Shown here: positions 25,467 through 32,946 of the stretch, piece after piece
Layout of the letters: the number at the start of each line of letters is the position of its first letter
Numbering within the stretch: position 1 is the first letter of the stretch
Assembly: GCF_012927205.1 (NCBI RefSeq)
Contig: NZ_JABBGC010000003.1
Span: 620,001-684,000, forward strand
Direction of reading: 5' to 3'
DNA length: 64,000 bases
From: Chitinophaga fulva
GTDB lineage: Bacteria; Bacteroidota; Bacteroidia; Chitinophagales; Chitinophagaceae
Notes under the pieces: model-generated
The model's database searches: none
What the model was told of the DNA's origin: nothing
What the model saw: only the letters and a program-made list of their open reading frames with translations
Translations under genes and position numbers: made by a program

Positions 25467-25523
25467 ATGAAGCAACATACCACCAGGCACAAACGAAAGA
25501 ACCCATTATTTGAAAGGACCTGA
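25467..25523 (+). CDS. Possible micro-ORF, 18 codons, very basic
   Basis: ATG to TGA encoding MKQHTTRHKRKNPLFERT, with seven Lys/Arg and two His. It follows a perfect -7 box and lies between the two inverted REP copies, ending 8 nt before the second. It could be a small peptide, the 5' end of a decayed gene, or chance. No homologue is recognised. Confidence 0.2.
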   Translation: MKQHTTRHKRKNPLFERT

Positions 25524-25530
25524 ATAACAT

Positions 25531-25557
25531 CGTAGCCCAGGGCTTCAGCCCTGGGAA
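25531..25557 (-). repeat. REP-like palindrome, copy 2 (inverted)
   Basis: CGTAG followed by CCCAGGGCTTCAGCCCTGGG and AA; near-perfect reverse complement of 25291-25317. The pair flanks 213 bp and resembles an inverted REP doublet. Confidence 0.7.
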
Positions 25558-25820
25558 CCCCGAACGATTCGCCCATTCCCCAAAGAATTGCCATTTTCCC
25601 CGAACGATTCATCCGTCTTTCTCCGAACGAACCGCACATTTCTCCCCGACACATCACCTACTACCCGAACTATTCAACCATTTTCCCCGAACGATTCATC
25701 CGTCTTTCTCCGAACGAATCGCACATTTCTCCCCGAGACATTACCTGCTACCCGAACTATTCAACCATCTTTCTCCGAACGAATCACGCATTCCCTCCAA
25801 CGCGTCGTCCATCTCTCCTC
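25557..25820. repeat. Tandem repeat array, 87-bp unit of about 22-bp sub-repeats
   Basis: The block starting CCATTTTCCCCGAACGATTC recurs at 25591 and 25678, and a shorter form at 25765, exactly 87 bp apart each time. Inside each unit there are four sub-repeats of 20-24 bp built on CCCGAACGATTC variants (CCGAACGAATC, CCCGAACTATTC, CCCCGAGACAT). About twelve sub-repeats cover the stretch, degenerating at both ends. It begins directly at the REP copy. Confidence 0.8.
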
Positions 25821-25885
25821 GTTTAACCGGCGCCGTTAGCGTTGCCAATTATTTGCAACCGTGAATGTAGCCTCCACTGCATCAC

Positions 25886-26058
25886 ATGACACTTAAATGA
25901 CAATATAAACATCCCAAAAAGCATTGTCAGGAAGCTTTTGTCATGTATTTTATTTTAATTATTACATTGACAATCAATATTTTAAACCAAACAAAAACCA
26001 CCCACTCACCAAACAATAATCATCCATTTACACTTCTTTTTAGAAAAAATATGACAAT
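25886..26058. promoter_or_regulatory. Six TGACA/TTGTCA motifs upstream of leuC
   Basis: ATGACA (25886), AATGACAAT (25896), CATTGTCA (25922), TTGTCAT (25938), ATTGACAAT (25966) and ATGACAAT (26051) occur within 173 bp, in both orientations. The density suggests binding sites for a regulator of leucine synthesis, such as an Lrp-type protein; the identity is inference. Confidence 0.4.
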
Positions 26059-26096
26059 CATAAGAATATCTGGATATTTTTTAAGAATTTAGCACC

Positions 26097-26104
26097 TACC
26101 TTTA
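26097..26104 (+). promoter_or_regulatory. -7-like box at leuC
   Basis: TACCTTTA (one mismatch from TAnnTTTG) ends 5 nt before the leuC ATG, so the transcript would start at or within a few bases of the start codon. Confidence 0.4.
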
Positions 26105-26109
26105 AAATT

Positions 26110-27519
26110 ATGAAAATGAGCAAAATACCCGCTACCTTATTTGACAAAGTATGGGATTCGCATGCGGTCAGGAAAATCGAAGACGGTCCTGATGTGTTGT
26201 TTATTGACCGTCACTTCATCCATGAAGTAACCAGCCCGGTAGCCTTTCTGGGACTGGAAAACAGGGGGCTGAGCGTAATGTTCCCCGAAAAAACCTTTGC
26301 TACAGCAGATCACAATACGCCCACTATCAACCAGCACCTGCCGGTACAGGACCCGCTCTCTGCCAACCAGCTGAAAGCACTGGAATCCAATACCGCTAAA
26401 TATGGGATCTCCCACTGGGGACTGGGCAACCCCCGCAATGGTATTGTGCACGTGGTAGGACCGGAAAATGGTATCACCTTACCAGGCATGACCATTGTAT
26501 GTGGCGACTCCCACACCTCCACCCACGGTGCTTTTGGCGCTATCGCCTTCGGTATCGGTACCTCCGAGGTGGAAATGGTGCTCTCCTCCCAGTGCATCAT
26601 GCAACAGAAACCGAAGAAAATGCGTATAACCGTTACCGGTACCACCGGTAAAGGCATTACCCCTAAAGACGTGACCCTCTATATCATCTCCCAGCTCACC
26701 GCTGCCGGCGCCACCGGTTACTTCGTGGAATATGCCGGTGAAGTATTTGAGCAAATGAGCATGGAAGGCCGTATGACCGTCTGCAACATGAGCATCGAAA
26801 TGGGCGCCCGCGGCGGTATCATTGCCCCGGACGACACCACCTTCGCCTACATCAAAGGCCGCGAAAAAGCCCCGCAGGGAGCTGCCTGGGATAACGCTGT
26901 CGCCTATTGGAAAACATTAAAAACAGAAGAAGGTGCCACCTTCGATAAGGAATATACCTTCAACGCTGCCGACATCGAACCGATGATCACCTACGGCACC
27001 AACCCCGGCATGGGCATGGGCATCACCCAACGCATCCCGGTGGCACAGGAAGCCGGCGGCAGCGCAGCCAGCTACGAAAAATCATTGCAATACATGGGCT
27101 TCCAGGAACAGGAACCCATGCTGGGCAAAAAAGTGGACTATGTGTTCATCGGCAGCTGTACCAACGGCCGCATTGAAGACTTCCGCGCTTTCGCCTCCAT
27201 CGTAAAAGGACGCCAAAAAGCAGCCGGCGTGACCGCCTGGATCGTTCCCGGCTCACACATCGTAGAACAACAGATCCGTGAAGAAGGCATCCTCGACATC
27301 CTCACCGCTGCGGGCTTCGAGCTGCGCCAGCCCGGATGCTCCGCCTGCCTCGCCATGAACGACGACAAGGTCCCGGCCGGCAAATATGCTGTCAGCACCA
27401 GCAACCGCAACTTCGAAGGCCGCCAGGGCCCCGGCTCCCGCACGATGCTCGCCAGCCCATTGGTAGCCGCGGCTGCCGCTGTAACCGGCGTGGTAACCGA
27501 CCCGCGTGAACTGATCTGA
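26110..27519 (+). CDS. leuC: 3-isopropylmalate dehydratase large subunit
   Basis: A 469-residue aconitase-family protein that, with LeuD, isomerises 2- to 3-isopropylmalate in leucine synthesis. Iron-sulfur ligands are seen in GSCTNGR and in the GCSACLAMN pair; the substrate region has VCGDSHTSTHGAFGAIAFGI. Length is normal for bacterial LeuC. First gene of leuCDAB, 37 bp before leuD. An alternative ATG two codons in (26116) would leave a short leader after the promoter-like box. Confidence 0.97.
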   Translation: MKMSKIPATLFDKVWDSHAVRKIEDGPDVLFIDRHFIHEVTSPVAFLGLENRGLSVMFPEKTFATADHNTPTINQHLPVQDPLSANQLKALESNTAKYGISHWGLGNPRNGIVHVVGPENGITLPGMTIVCGDSHTSTHGAFGAIAFGIGTSEVEMVLSSQCIMQQKPKKMRITVTGTTGKGITPKDVTLYIISQLTAAGATGYFVEYAGEVFEQMSMEGRMTVCNMSIEMGARGGIIAPDDTTFAYIKGREKAPQGAAWDNAVAYWKTLKTEEGATFDKEYTFNAADIEPMITYGTNPGMGMGITQRIPVAQEAGGSAASYEKSLQYMGFQEQEPMLGKKVDYVFIGSCTNGRIEDFRAFASIVKGRQKAAGVTAWIVPGSHIVEQQIREEGILDILTAAGFELRQPGCSACLAMNDDKVPAGKYAVSTSNRNFEGRQGPGSRTMLASPLVAAAAAVTGVVTDPRELI

Positions 27520-27556
27520 TCCCTTTCTGTCATCCTTTAACAACACAAACAACAAC

Positions 27557-28153
27557 ATGGCTTACGATAAATTTACGGTACTGAAAAGCACGGCGGTGCC
27601 GATGCCGATTGAAAATGTGGACACCGACCAGATCATCCCGGCCCGCTTCCTGAAAGCAACCGAACGCAAAGGATTTGGCGACAACCTGTTCCGCGACTGG
27701 CGCTATAACGCCGACGGCTCTCCGAAAAATGACTTCGTTTTAAATAACCCGATCTACTCCGGCAAAATATTGGTCGGCGGTAAAAACTTCGGCAGCGGCT
27801 CCAGCCGCGAACACGCTGCCTGGGCTATCTACGACTACGGCTTCCGTTGCGTGGTGTCAAGCTTCTTCGCTGACATCTTCAAAAACAATTCCCTCAATAT
27901 TGGTATCCTGCCGGTACAGGTAAGCCCGGAGTTTTTACATAAAATCTTCACCGCCATCGAAAGCAACCCCACAGCTGAACTGGTGGTAGACCTCCCGGCA
28001 CAGACCATCACCATCTCCGCTACCGGCGAAAGCGAGACATTCGATATCAACAGCTACAAAAAACACAACATGACCAACGGTTACGACGACATCGACTACC
28101 TGCAGGCCATGAAAGAAGATATCAAAACCTTCGCCACCAAGAGTATGTATTAA
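27557..28153 (+). CDS. leuD: 3-isopropylmalate dehydratase small subunit
   Basis: A 198-residue swivelling-domain subunit. It carries ENVDTDQIIPARFLKATERK near the start and the active-site loop NFGSGSSREHAAWAIYDYGF. It works as a heterodimer with the adjacent LeuC and has the usual length of about 200 residues. The next gene starts 18 bp after its stop. Confidence 0.97.
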   Translation: MAYDKFTVLKSTAVPMPIENVDTDQIIPARFLKATERKGFGDNLFRDWRYNADGSPKNDFVLNNPIYSGKILVGGKNFGSGSSREHAAWAIYDYGFRCVVSSFFADIFKNNSLNIGILPVQVSPEFLHKIFTAIESNPTAELVVDLPAQTITISATGESETFDINSYKKHNMTNGYDDIDYLQAMKEDIKTFATKSMY

Positions 28154-28171
28154 CGATAATTATTCAGCCTT

Positions 28172-29695
28172 ATGCCAGTACAGCAGCGCTACATTGAAAT
28201 AATGGACACCACCCTCCGCGACGGTGAACAAACCAGCGGCGTTTCCTTTTCGCCATCGGAAAAACTGACCATCGCCCAGGTCCTGCTCACAGAAGTAAAA
28301 GTGGACAGGATAGAAATCGCTTCCGCCCGCGTGTCGGAAGGCGAACTGGCAGCCGTGAAAGCCATTACCAAATGGGCGAAGACGAACGGCCTGCTCAACA
28401 AGGTGGAAGTACTCACCTTCGTTGACGGCGACGTGTCTGTACAATGGATGTTGCAGGCCGGCGCCAAAGTCATGAACCTCCTCACGAAAGGTTCACTCAA
28501 CCATCTCACCCACCAACTGAAGAAAAAACCGGCAGAACACTTTGCGGACGTAGCGGAAGTCATCGCCCTCGCACGCAAAAAAGGACTGGACTGCAACGTA
28601 TACCTCGAAGACTGGAGCAACGGCATGCGCCACTCCCGCGACTACGTATATCAATACCTCGATTTCCTGCAACACCAGCCCGTTAAAAGAGTGATGCTGC
28701 CGGATACCCTCGGCGTACTCACGCCCGGCGAAGTACAGGAATATATCAGCGAGATCGTACAACGGTACCCGCAAATGCATGTCGATTTCCACGCCCACAA
28801 CGACTACGACCTGGGCACCGCCAACGTGCTCGAAGGCGTGAAAGCCGGCGCACATGGCATCCACCTCACCGTCAACGGGATGGGCGAAAGGGCCGGTAAC
28901 GCGCCCCTCGCCAGCGCCATCGCTGTACTCAACGATTTTCTGCCCGGCGTTAAAACGGCCGTGTCTGAAAAATCGCTCTACAGCGCCAGCAAACTGGTGG
29001 AAACCTTCTCCGGTATCCGCATCCCAGCCAACAAACCAGTGGTAGGCGACAACGTGTTCACCCAAACGGCCGGCATCCATGCCGATGGCGACAAAAAGAA
29101 CAAACTGTATTTCAGCGACCTGATGCCGGAACGCTTCGGACGTCAACGCCTATACGCACTCGGCAAAACCAGCGGCAAGGCTAATATCGAAAACAACCTG
29201 CACCAGCTGGGCATACAGTTGTCTGACGCCAACCTGAAAAAGGTGACCCAACGCATCATCGAACTGGGTGATAAAAAGGAAGTCGTTACACAAGCCGACC
29301 TCCCCTACATCATCTCGGATATCCTGGACAGCAGCCGGATAGAGGAAAAGGTGAAAATAGAAAACTATGTGCTCACCCATTCCAAAAACCTCCATCCTTC
29401 TGTAACGCTCAGAATATCGGTGGAAGGCGAACTTTTTGAAGAACATTCACAAGGCGACGGCCAGTACGATGCCTTTATGAATGCCCTGAAAAAAGTATAC
29501 AAAAAGAAAAAACGGGAACTGCCGGCACTCACCGACTATTCCGTTCACATCCCTCCCGGTGGTAAGAGTGACGCCTTGTGCGAAACCATCATTACCTGGA
29601 GCTTCCAGAACAAAGAGTTCAAAACAAGAGGACTGGACAGTGATCAGACCGTGTCTGCCATCAAGGCCACCCAGAAAATGCTCAACTTAATCTGA
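28172..29695 (+). CDS. leuA: 2-isopropylmalate synthase (or citramalate synthase-like)
   Basis: A 507-residue HMGL-family acyl transferase. The N-terminal motif IMDTTLRDGEQTSGVSFSPS holds the catalytic Arg-Asp, and the metal-binding VDFHAHNDYDLGTANVLEGV follows near residue 205. The C-terminal third (from about residue 385) is the LeuA dimer regulatory domain that usually binds leucine. Its place between leuD and leuB supports the isopropylmalate synthase reaction (2-oxoisovalerate plus acetyl-CoA). Sequence shape is that of the Bacteroidota type, close to citramalate synthases, so a citramalate role is the main alternative. Confidence 0.88.
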   Translation: MPVQQRYIEIMDTTLRDGEQTSGVSFSPSEKLTIAQVLLTEVKVDRIEIASARVSEGELAAVKAITKWAKTNGLLNKVEVLTFVDGDVSVQWMLQAGAKVMNLLTKGSLNHLTHQLKKKPAEHFADVAEVIALARKKGLDCNVYLEDWSNGMRHSRDYVYQYLDFLQHQPVKRVMLPDTLGVLTPGEVQEYISEIVQRYPQMHVDFHAHNDYDLGTANVLEGVKAGAHGIHLTVNGMGERAGNAPLASAIAVLNDFLPGVKTAVSEKSLYSASKLVETFSGIRIPANKPVVGDNVFTQTAGIHADGDKKNKLYFSDLMPERFGRQRLYALGKTSGKANIENNLHQLGIQLSDANLKKVTQRIIELGDKKEVVTQADLPYIISDILDSSRIEEKVKIENYVLTHSKNLHPSVTLRISVEGELFEEHSQGDGQYDAFMNALKKVYKKKKRELPALTDYSVHIPPGGKSDALCETIITWSFQNKEFKTRGLDSDQTVSAIKATQKMLNLI

Positions 29696-29705
29696 TATCA
29701 TTATC

Positions 29706-30779
29706 ATGGCAACCAAACATATTTTAATTGTTCCCGGCGACGGGATCGGACAGGAAGTAACGGCCGTAGGGAAAAAAGTACTCGATAAAATCGCTGCCCG
29801 CTTTGGCCATACCTTCACCTATGACGAAGCCCTCGTAGGCCATGCCGCCATAGAAGCCACCGGCAACCCGCTACCGGATGAAACACTGACCAAAATGCGC
29901 GCCTCCGACGCCATCCTGTTTGGCGCCGTAGGTCATCCTAAATATGACAACGACCCTTCCGCCAAAGTAAGGCCGGAACAAGGACTGCTGAAGATGCGCA
30001 AGGAGCTGGGCCTTTACGCCAACCTGCGCCCCATCAAACTGTTTGACGAACTGCTCGACGCTTCCAGCATCAAACCGGAAATCCTGAAAGGCGCCGACAT
30101 CCTCTTCTTCCGTGAACTGACCGGCGACATCTACTTCGGCGACAAAGGCCGTAAAAACAATGGCGACACTGCCTTCGATATCGCGGAATACAGCCGCTTT
30201 GAAGTGGAGCGTATTGCCCGCAAAGCCTTTGAAGCTGCACGCACCCGCCGCAAAAAACTCTGCTCTGTTGACAAAGCCAACGTGATCGAGACCTCCCGGC
30301 TGTGGCGTGAAGTGATCCAGAAAATGGCGCCCGAATATCCTGACGTAGAAGTGGAACATCAGTTCGTAGATGCCACCGCCATGCTGCTGATAAAGGACCC
30401 GCGCCGTTTCGATGTGGTGGTGACGGCCAATCTCTTCGGTGACATCCTCACCGACGAAGCCTCCCAGATAGCCGGCTCTATGGGCATGCTGGCTTCCGCT
30501 TCCGTTGGCGATGGCACCGGCGTATATGAACCGATCCACGGTTCCGCGCATGACATCACCGGCAAAGGTGTAGCCAACCCGCTGGCATCCATCCTCTCTG
30601 CCGCCCTCCTGCTGGACATCTCCTTCGGCATGAAAGCAGAGTCCGAAGCGGTGATCAACGCGGTAGACCAGGTACTGAAAGCCGGTTTCCGCACCCGCGA
30701 TATCGCCAACGCACAAACGCCCGCCGATATGATCAAAGGTACCGATGCCATCGGAGAAGAAGTACTAAACAGAATATAA
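29706..30779 (+). CDS. leuB: 3-isopropylmalate dehydrogenase
   Basis: A 357-residue NAD-dependent decarboxylating dehydrogenase. Landmarks are IVPGDGIGQEV at the start, LLKMRKELGLYANLRPIKLF for substrate binding, RELTGDIYFGDKG, and VVTANLFGDILTDEASQIAG with the metal-binding Asp residues, then the NAD loop PIHGSAHDITGKG. It oxidises 3-isopropylmalate to 2-oxoisocaproate, the last step specific to leucine. Last gene of the operon, followed by a strong terminator. Confidence 0.97.
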   Translation: MATKHILIVPGDGIGQEVTAVGKKVLDKIAARFGHTFTYDEALVGHAAIEATGNPLPDETLTKMRASDAILFGAVGHPKYDNDPSAKVRPEQGLLKMRKELGLYANLRPIKLFDELLDASSIKPEILKGADILFFRELTGDIYFGDKGRKNNGDTAFDIAEYSRFEVERIARKAFEAARTRRKKLCSVDKANVIETSRLWREVIQKMAPEYPDVEVEHQFVDATAMLLIKDPRRFDVVVTANLFGDILTDEASQIAGSMGMLASASVGDGTGVYEPIHGSAHDITGKGVANPLASILSAALLLDISFGMKAESEAVINAVDQVLKAGFRTRDIANAQTPADMIKGTDAIGEEVLNRI

Positions 30780-30793
30780 TCTTCTTTATACAC

Positions 30794-30840
30794 AAAGCCC
30801 GCCAGAAGCCGCTATGGCCTTTTGGCGGGCTTTTTATTTT
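30794..30840 (+). terminator. Terminator of leuCDAB
   Basis: Stem AAAGCCCGCCA / TGGCGGGCTTT with an 18-nt loop and a following T-run, 15 nt after the leuB stop. Confidence 0.9.
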
Positions 30841-30878
30841 AACGTAACTTCAGCTATTATCATCCAAAAACATATCTT

Positions 30879-31334
30879 ATGGGACCATTGATCATTTCGG
30901 CATCCATGCAGATGGCCAAACCGCCACAGGAAGTCTTTGACGCCATCGTTGATCCGCAGAAAATGAGCAACTATTTTATCGCCTCCGGCAGCGGCCGGAT
31001 GGTAGCGGGAGAAACAGTGGTATGGCGTTTCGCCGAAGAAAATGTCAATTATGACATCCCGGTAAAGAAAATCGTGCAAGACAAAGAAATCCATTTTGAG
31101 TGGGAAGGCGCCGCTGGTCACATGACCTGGGTGAAAATAGGGCTGGCACCATCAAAGAATGGCGGCACACTCGTCACCGTCACTGAAGGTGAACTGCCAC
31201 TGGATGAAAAAGGACTAAAATGGTTCTCCCAAAATACTTTCGGCTGGGCCAACTTCCTCGACTGCCTGAAAGCATACCTGGAATATGGTATCAATCTGCG
31301 TAAAGGCGCTTTTGATTTTATGCAGGCATCATAA
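30879..31334 (+). CDS. SRPBCC (START/AHSA1-like) domain protein
   Basis: A 151-residue single-domain protein of the Bet v1-like fold: an opening strand with the QMAKPPQEVFDAIVDPQKMS motif, central strands GETVVWRF and KEIHFEWEG, and a long C-terminal helix (NFLDCLKAYLEYGINLRKGA). Such proteins bind hydrophobic ligands or act as stress-related chaperone helpers. No ligand is predicted. It stands alone, between two terminators. Confidence 0.75.
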   Translation: MGPLIISASMQMAKPPQEVFDAIVDPQKMSNYFIASGSGRMVAGETVVWRFAEENVNYDIPVKKIVQDKEIHFEWEGAAGHMTWVKIGLAPSKNGGTLVTVTEGELPLDEKGLKWFSQNTFGWANFLDCLKAYLEYGINLRKGAFDFMQAS

Positions 31335-31381
31335 CGATATAAAATCAGACGGCGGTAAATCATCGCCCGACGTACACAAAA

Positions 31382-31407
31382 AAGACCGGTCCTTGCAGAC
31401 CGGTCTT
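31382..31407. terminator. Bidirectional terminator
   Basis: Perfect stem AAGACCGGT / ACCGGTCTT with an 8-nt loop between the convergent SRPBCC and sigma-factor genes; T-run on the minus side, T-rich on the plus side. Confidence 0.8.
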
Positions 31408-31428
31408 CTTCTATAAAATATATTGTCT

Positions 31429-32079
31429 TTATTCGATATCCAGTTTCCGAAGTACGTTGTTGACAACCCTGTCGCACCGGATAAGGTGGAACGGGAATAC
31501 CACATCGTTTTTGTAGAAGTTGGAGATATGTTCACGCAGCATCAGTTTGGCCCTGATCTGGCGGACTTTTACATTTACCCGCGAGATATCGAGTACTTTG
31601 GCTGTTTCGGCCACATTGAGTTGTTCCAGTTCCCGCAGCACGAAAACGGCCCGGTATTTTTCCGGAATACTCAGCAGTGCTTTCTCCAGCACCTCGCCCA
31701 ACTCTTTGTTAATGACGGAGTCCACAGGTGTTTTAGTTTTGGCAATATCCTGACCTTGCTCCACAGTTGAAATATCCTCGCTGGCTGCCCGCTTCGCTTT
31801 TTTCAGGTGCTGATGGCACTCATTGATCATAATCCTTTTGAGCCAGGTAGCAAAAGTCGCTTCCTGCCGGAATTTGTCCAGGTGCTGATAGGCGTTGATA
31901 TAGGTCTGCTGCATCATATCCTCCGTATCCATGTCATTGTTCAGGAAAGACATCCCGATCCGGAACAGACTGGCGTTGTAACGACGCATCAGCGTTTCAT
32001 ATAACCGTTTCTCTCCAGCCAGCACCCTGGCGATAATTTCATTGTCAGTAAGTGTCTCAATAGGTTGAATAATACTCAT
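31429..32079 (-). CDS. ECF-type RNA polymerase sigma factor
   Basis: A 216-residue sigma-70 family protein. Region 2 is seen in LYETLMRRYNASLFRIGMSF and MDTEDMMQQTYINAYQHLDK, then ATFATWLKRIMINECHQHLK; region 4 in LLSIPEKYRAVFVLRELEQL followed by VAETAKVLDISRVNVKVRQI. A roughly 25-residue C-terminal tail follows region 4. No anti-sigma gene is next to it. A 9-bp palindrome lies 35 bp upstream of the ATG. Confidence 0.92.
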   Translation of the reverse strand: MSIIQPIETLTDNEIIARVLAGEKRLYETLMRRYNASLFRIGMSFLNNDMDTEDMMQQTYINAYQHLDKFRQEATFATWLKRIMINECHQHLKKAKRAASEDISTVEQGQDIAKTKTPVDSVINKELGEVLEKALLSIPEKYRAVFVLRELEQLNVAETAKVLDISRVNVKVRQIRAKLMLREHISNFYKNDVVFPFHLIRCDRVVNNVLRKLDIE

Positions 32080-32113
32080 TCAGATAGTTATTAGATGGTT
32101 AAAGTGAAAATAA

Positions 32114-32141
32114 GTTACAAAAAATGGGAACATTTTGTAAC
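32114..32141. promoter_or_regulatory. Palindrome upstream of the ECF sigma gene
   Basis: Perfect arms GTTACAAAA / TTTTGTAAC with a 10-nt spacer, in the 150-bp divergent region between the sigma factor and a hypothetical gene. Placement fits an operator. Confidence 0.45.
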
Positions 32142-32229
32142 CTTTTATGAAATCGGCACTCTAATCCATATCAACAGGCTATAAAAGCCTGGCTATTAAC
32201 CCGAATAACCGAAAGCGCAAACTAAAACA

Positions 32230-32571
32230 ATGATGACAGGCCAAAAAATTCCGCAGACCGGCGTTACCCTGCCCCCTTTAACGCACCAGCGTATCCAGGA
32301 GTTGAAACAAACTCCTATGGGCCAACACATTATGCAGGAAACGTTCCAGGTCTTTCCAGAATTGGTCAAATCCCTTACCGCCGCCTTACAGGAGAAACTA
32401 ACCCGTTTTGAACAAGCCCGTATAAAAGATACCGGCTCCCCGGAAGGATTGACGCTCAACATGCTGGTAGATGACTACCAGTTTTTAGAATTTGTTCAAC
32501 ACATAATGTTCGTGAAATGGAGAGAAGAAAAAAATAAACGGTATTACCCGGGAGATACACAGGTGAACTGA
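32230..32571 (+). CDS. Hypothetical protein, 113 aa
   Basis: Not recognised. A soluble, mainly helical, charged protein: MMTGQKIPQTGVTLPPLTHQ, then helices around QHIMQETFQVFPELVKSLTA and MLVDDYQFLEFVQHIMFVKW, ending in a Lys/Arg-rich tail. No signal peptide or Cys. It is divergent from the ECF sigma gene (150 bp apart) and could be a partner or target of it. A small hairpin (CAGGCT/AGCCTG, 32175-32191) lies in its leader. Confidence 0.6.
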   Translation: MMTGQKIPQTGVTLPPLTHQRIQELKQTPMGQHIMQETFQVFPELVKSLTAALQEKLTRFEQARIKDTGSPEGLTLNMLVDDYQFLEFVQHIMFVKWREEKNKRYYPGDTQVN

Positions 32572-32582
32572 CCTATTCTTTT

Positions 32583-32730
32583 TCAGGCATTCACTGTTCC
32601 TGTTCTTAACAGGTGGACGTCTTCATGCCCAAATTGCAGGGTTTGATATACCTCAAAACCCCTTTTAGTATACCAATTGACATTGTTTACCATAGATGTT
32701 TCCAGATAAACCGGGCGTCGTCTTTTTCCG
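32583..32730 (-). pseudogene. GNAT acetyltransferase remnant (C-terminal end)
   Basis: The minus strand encodes, in one frame ending at a TGA (32585-32583), PVYLETSMVNNVNWYTKRGF followed by EVYQTLQFGHEDVHLLRTGT. This is the typical C-terminal end of a GNAT domain (YLETS, NVxxYxKxGF). There is no N-terminal domain upstream: the frame runs into arginine-rich, non-family sequence, and the acetyl-CoA-binding motif is missing. It is thus a decayed fragment. Confidence 0.65.
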
Positions 32731-32793
32731 ATCGGCGAACATCGTGAGTGCGCACGCCTGCGCCTATGACAAGATAACTACCGCGTAATTTTT

Positions 32794-32824
32794 TTTGGAG
32801 GAAGATAATTTCCTGTTAATTTTG
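32794..32824 (+). promoter_or_regulatory. Full Bacteroidota promoter for MFS gene
   Basis: TTTG (32794-32797), 19-nt spacer, TAATTTTG (32817-32824): exact consensus at both boxes and the ideal spacing. The leader to the ATG at 32947 is about 115 nt. Confidence 0.85.
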
Positions 32825-32946
32825 CCGCTATGAGATAACTCTTTCAACCTACTTCGCAGGCATCCTGCCTGTTACCGACCCGGCCCTCCTATTGCCAGGC
32901 GTCTTTTCTGTATTTATTTGTTTCAACTTTTACCTCCTGTATTCAT

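Larger units (their letters stand above)
25275..26109. other. 835-bp non-coding, repeat-rich region before leu operon
   Basis: Holds, in order: REP-like palindrome, a spacer with a promoter box and an 18-codon ORF, an inverted second REP copy, an array of tandem repeats, and the leu upstream region with TGACAA motifs. No longer gene with coding character is visible. Confidence 0.7.

Noticed and set aside
25557..25820. CRISPR-like array
   Set aside because: Repeats of 11-12 nt with similar, not unique, spacers of about 10 nt; true CRISPR repeats are 24-40 nt with unique spacers, and there are no cas genes.
25588..25839. Plus-strand ORF of 83 codons over the tandem repeat
   Set aside because: It is a translation of the 87-bp DNA repeat (29-residue peptide repeat), has no promoter or family match, and the repeat has a DNA-level pattern with sub-units not in multiples of 3.
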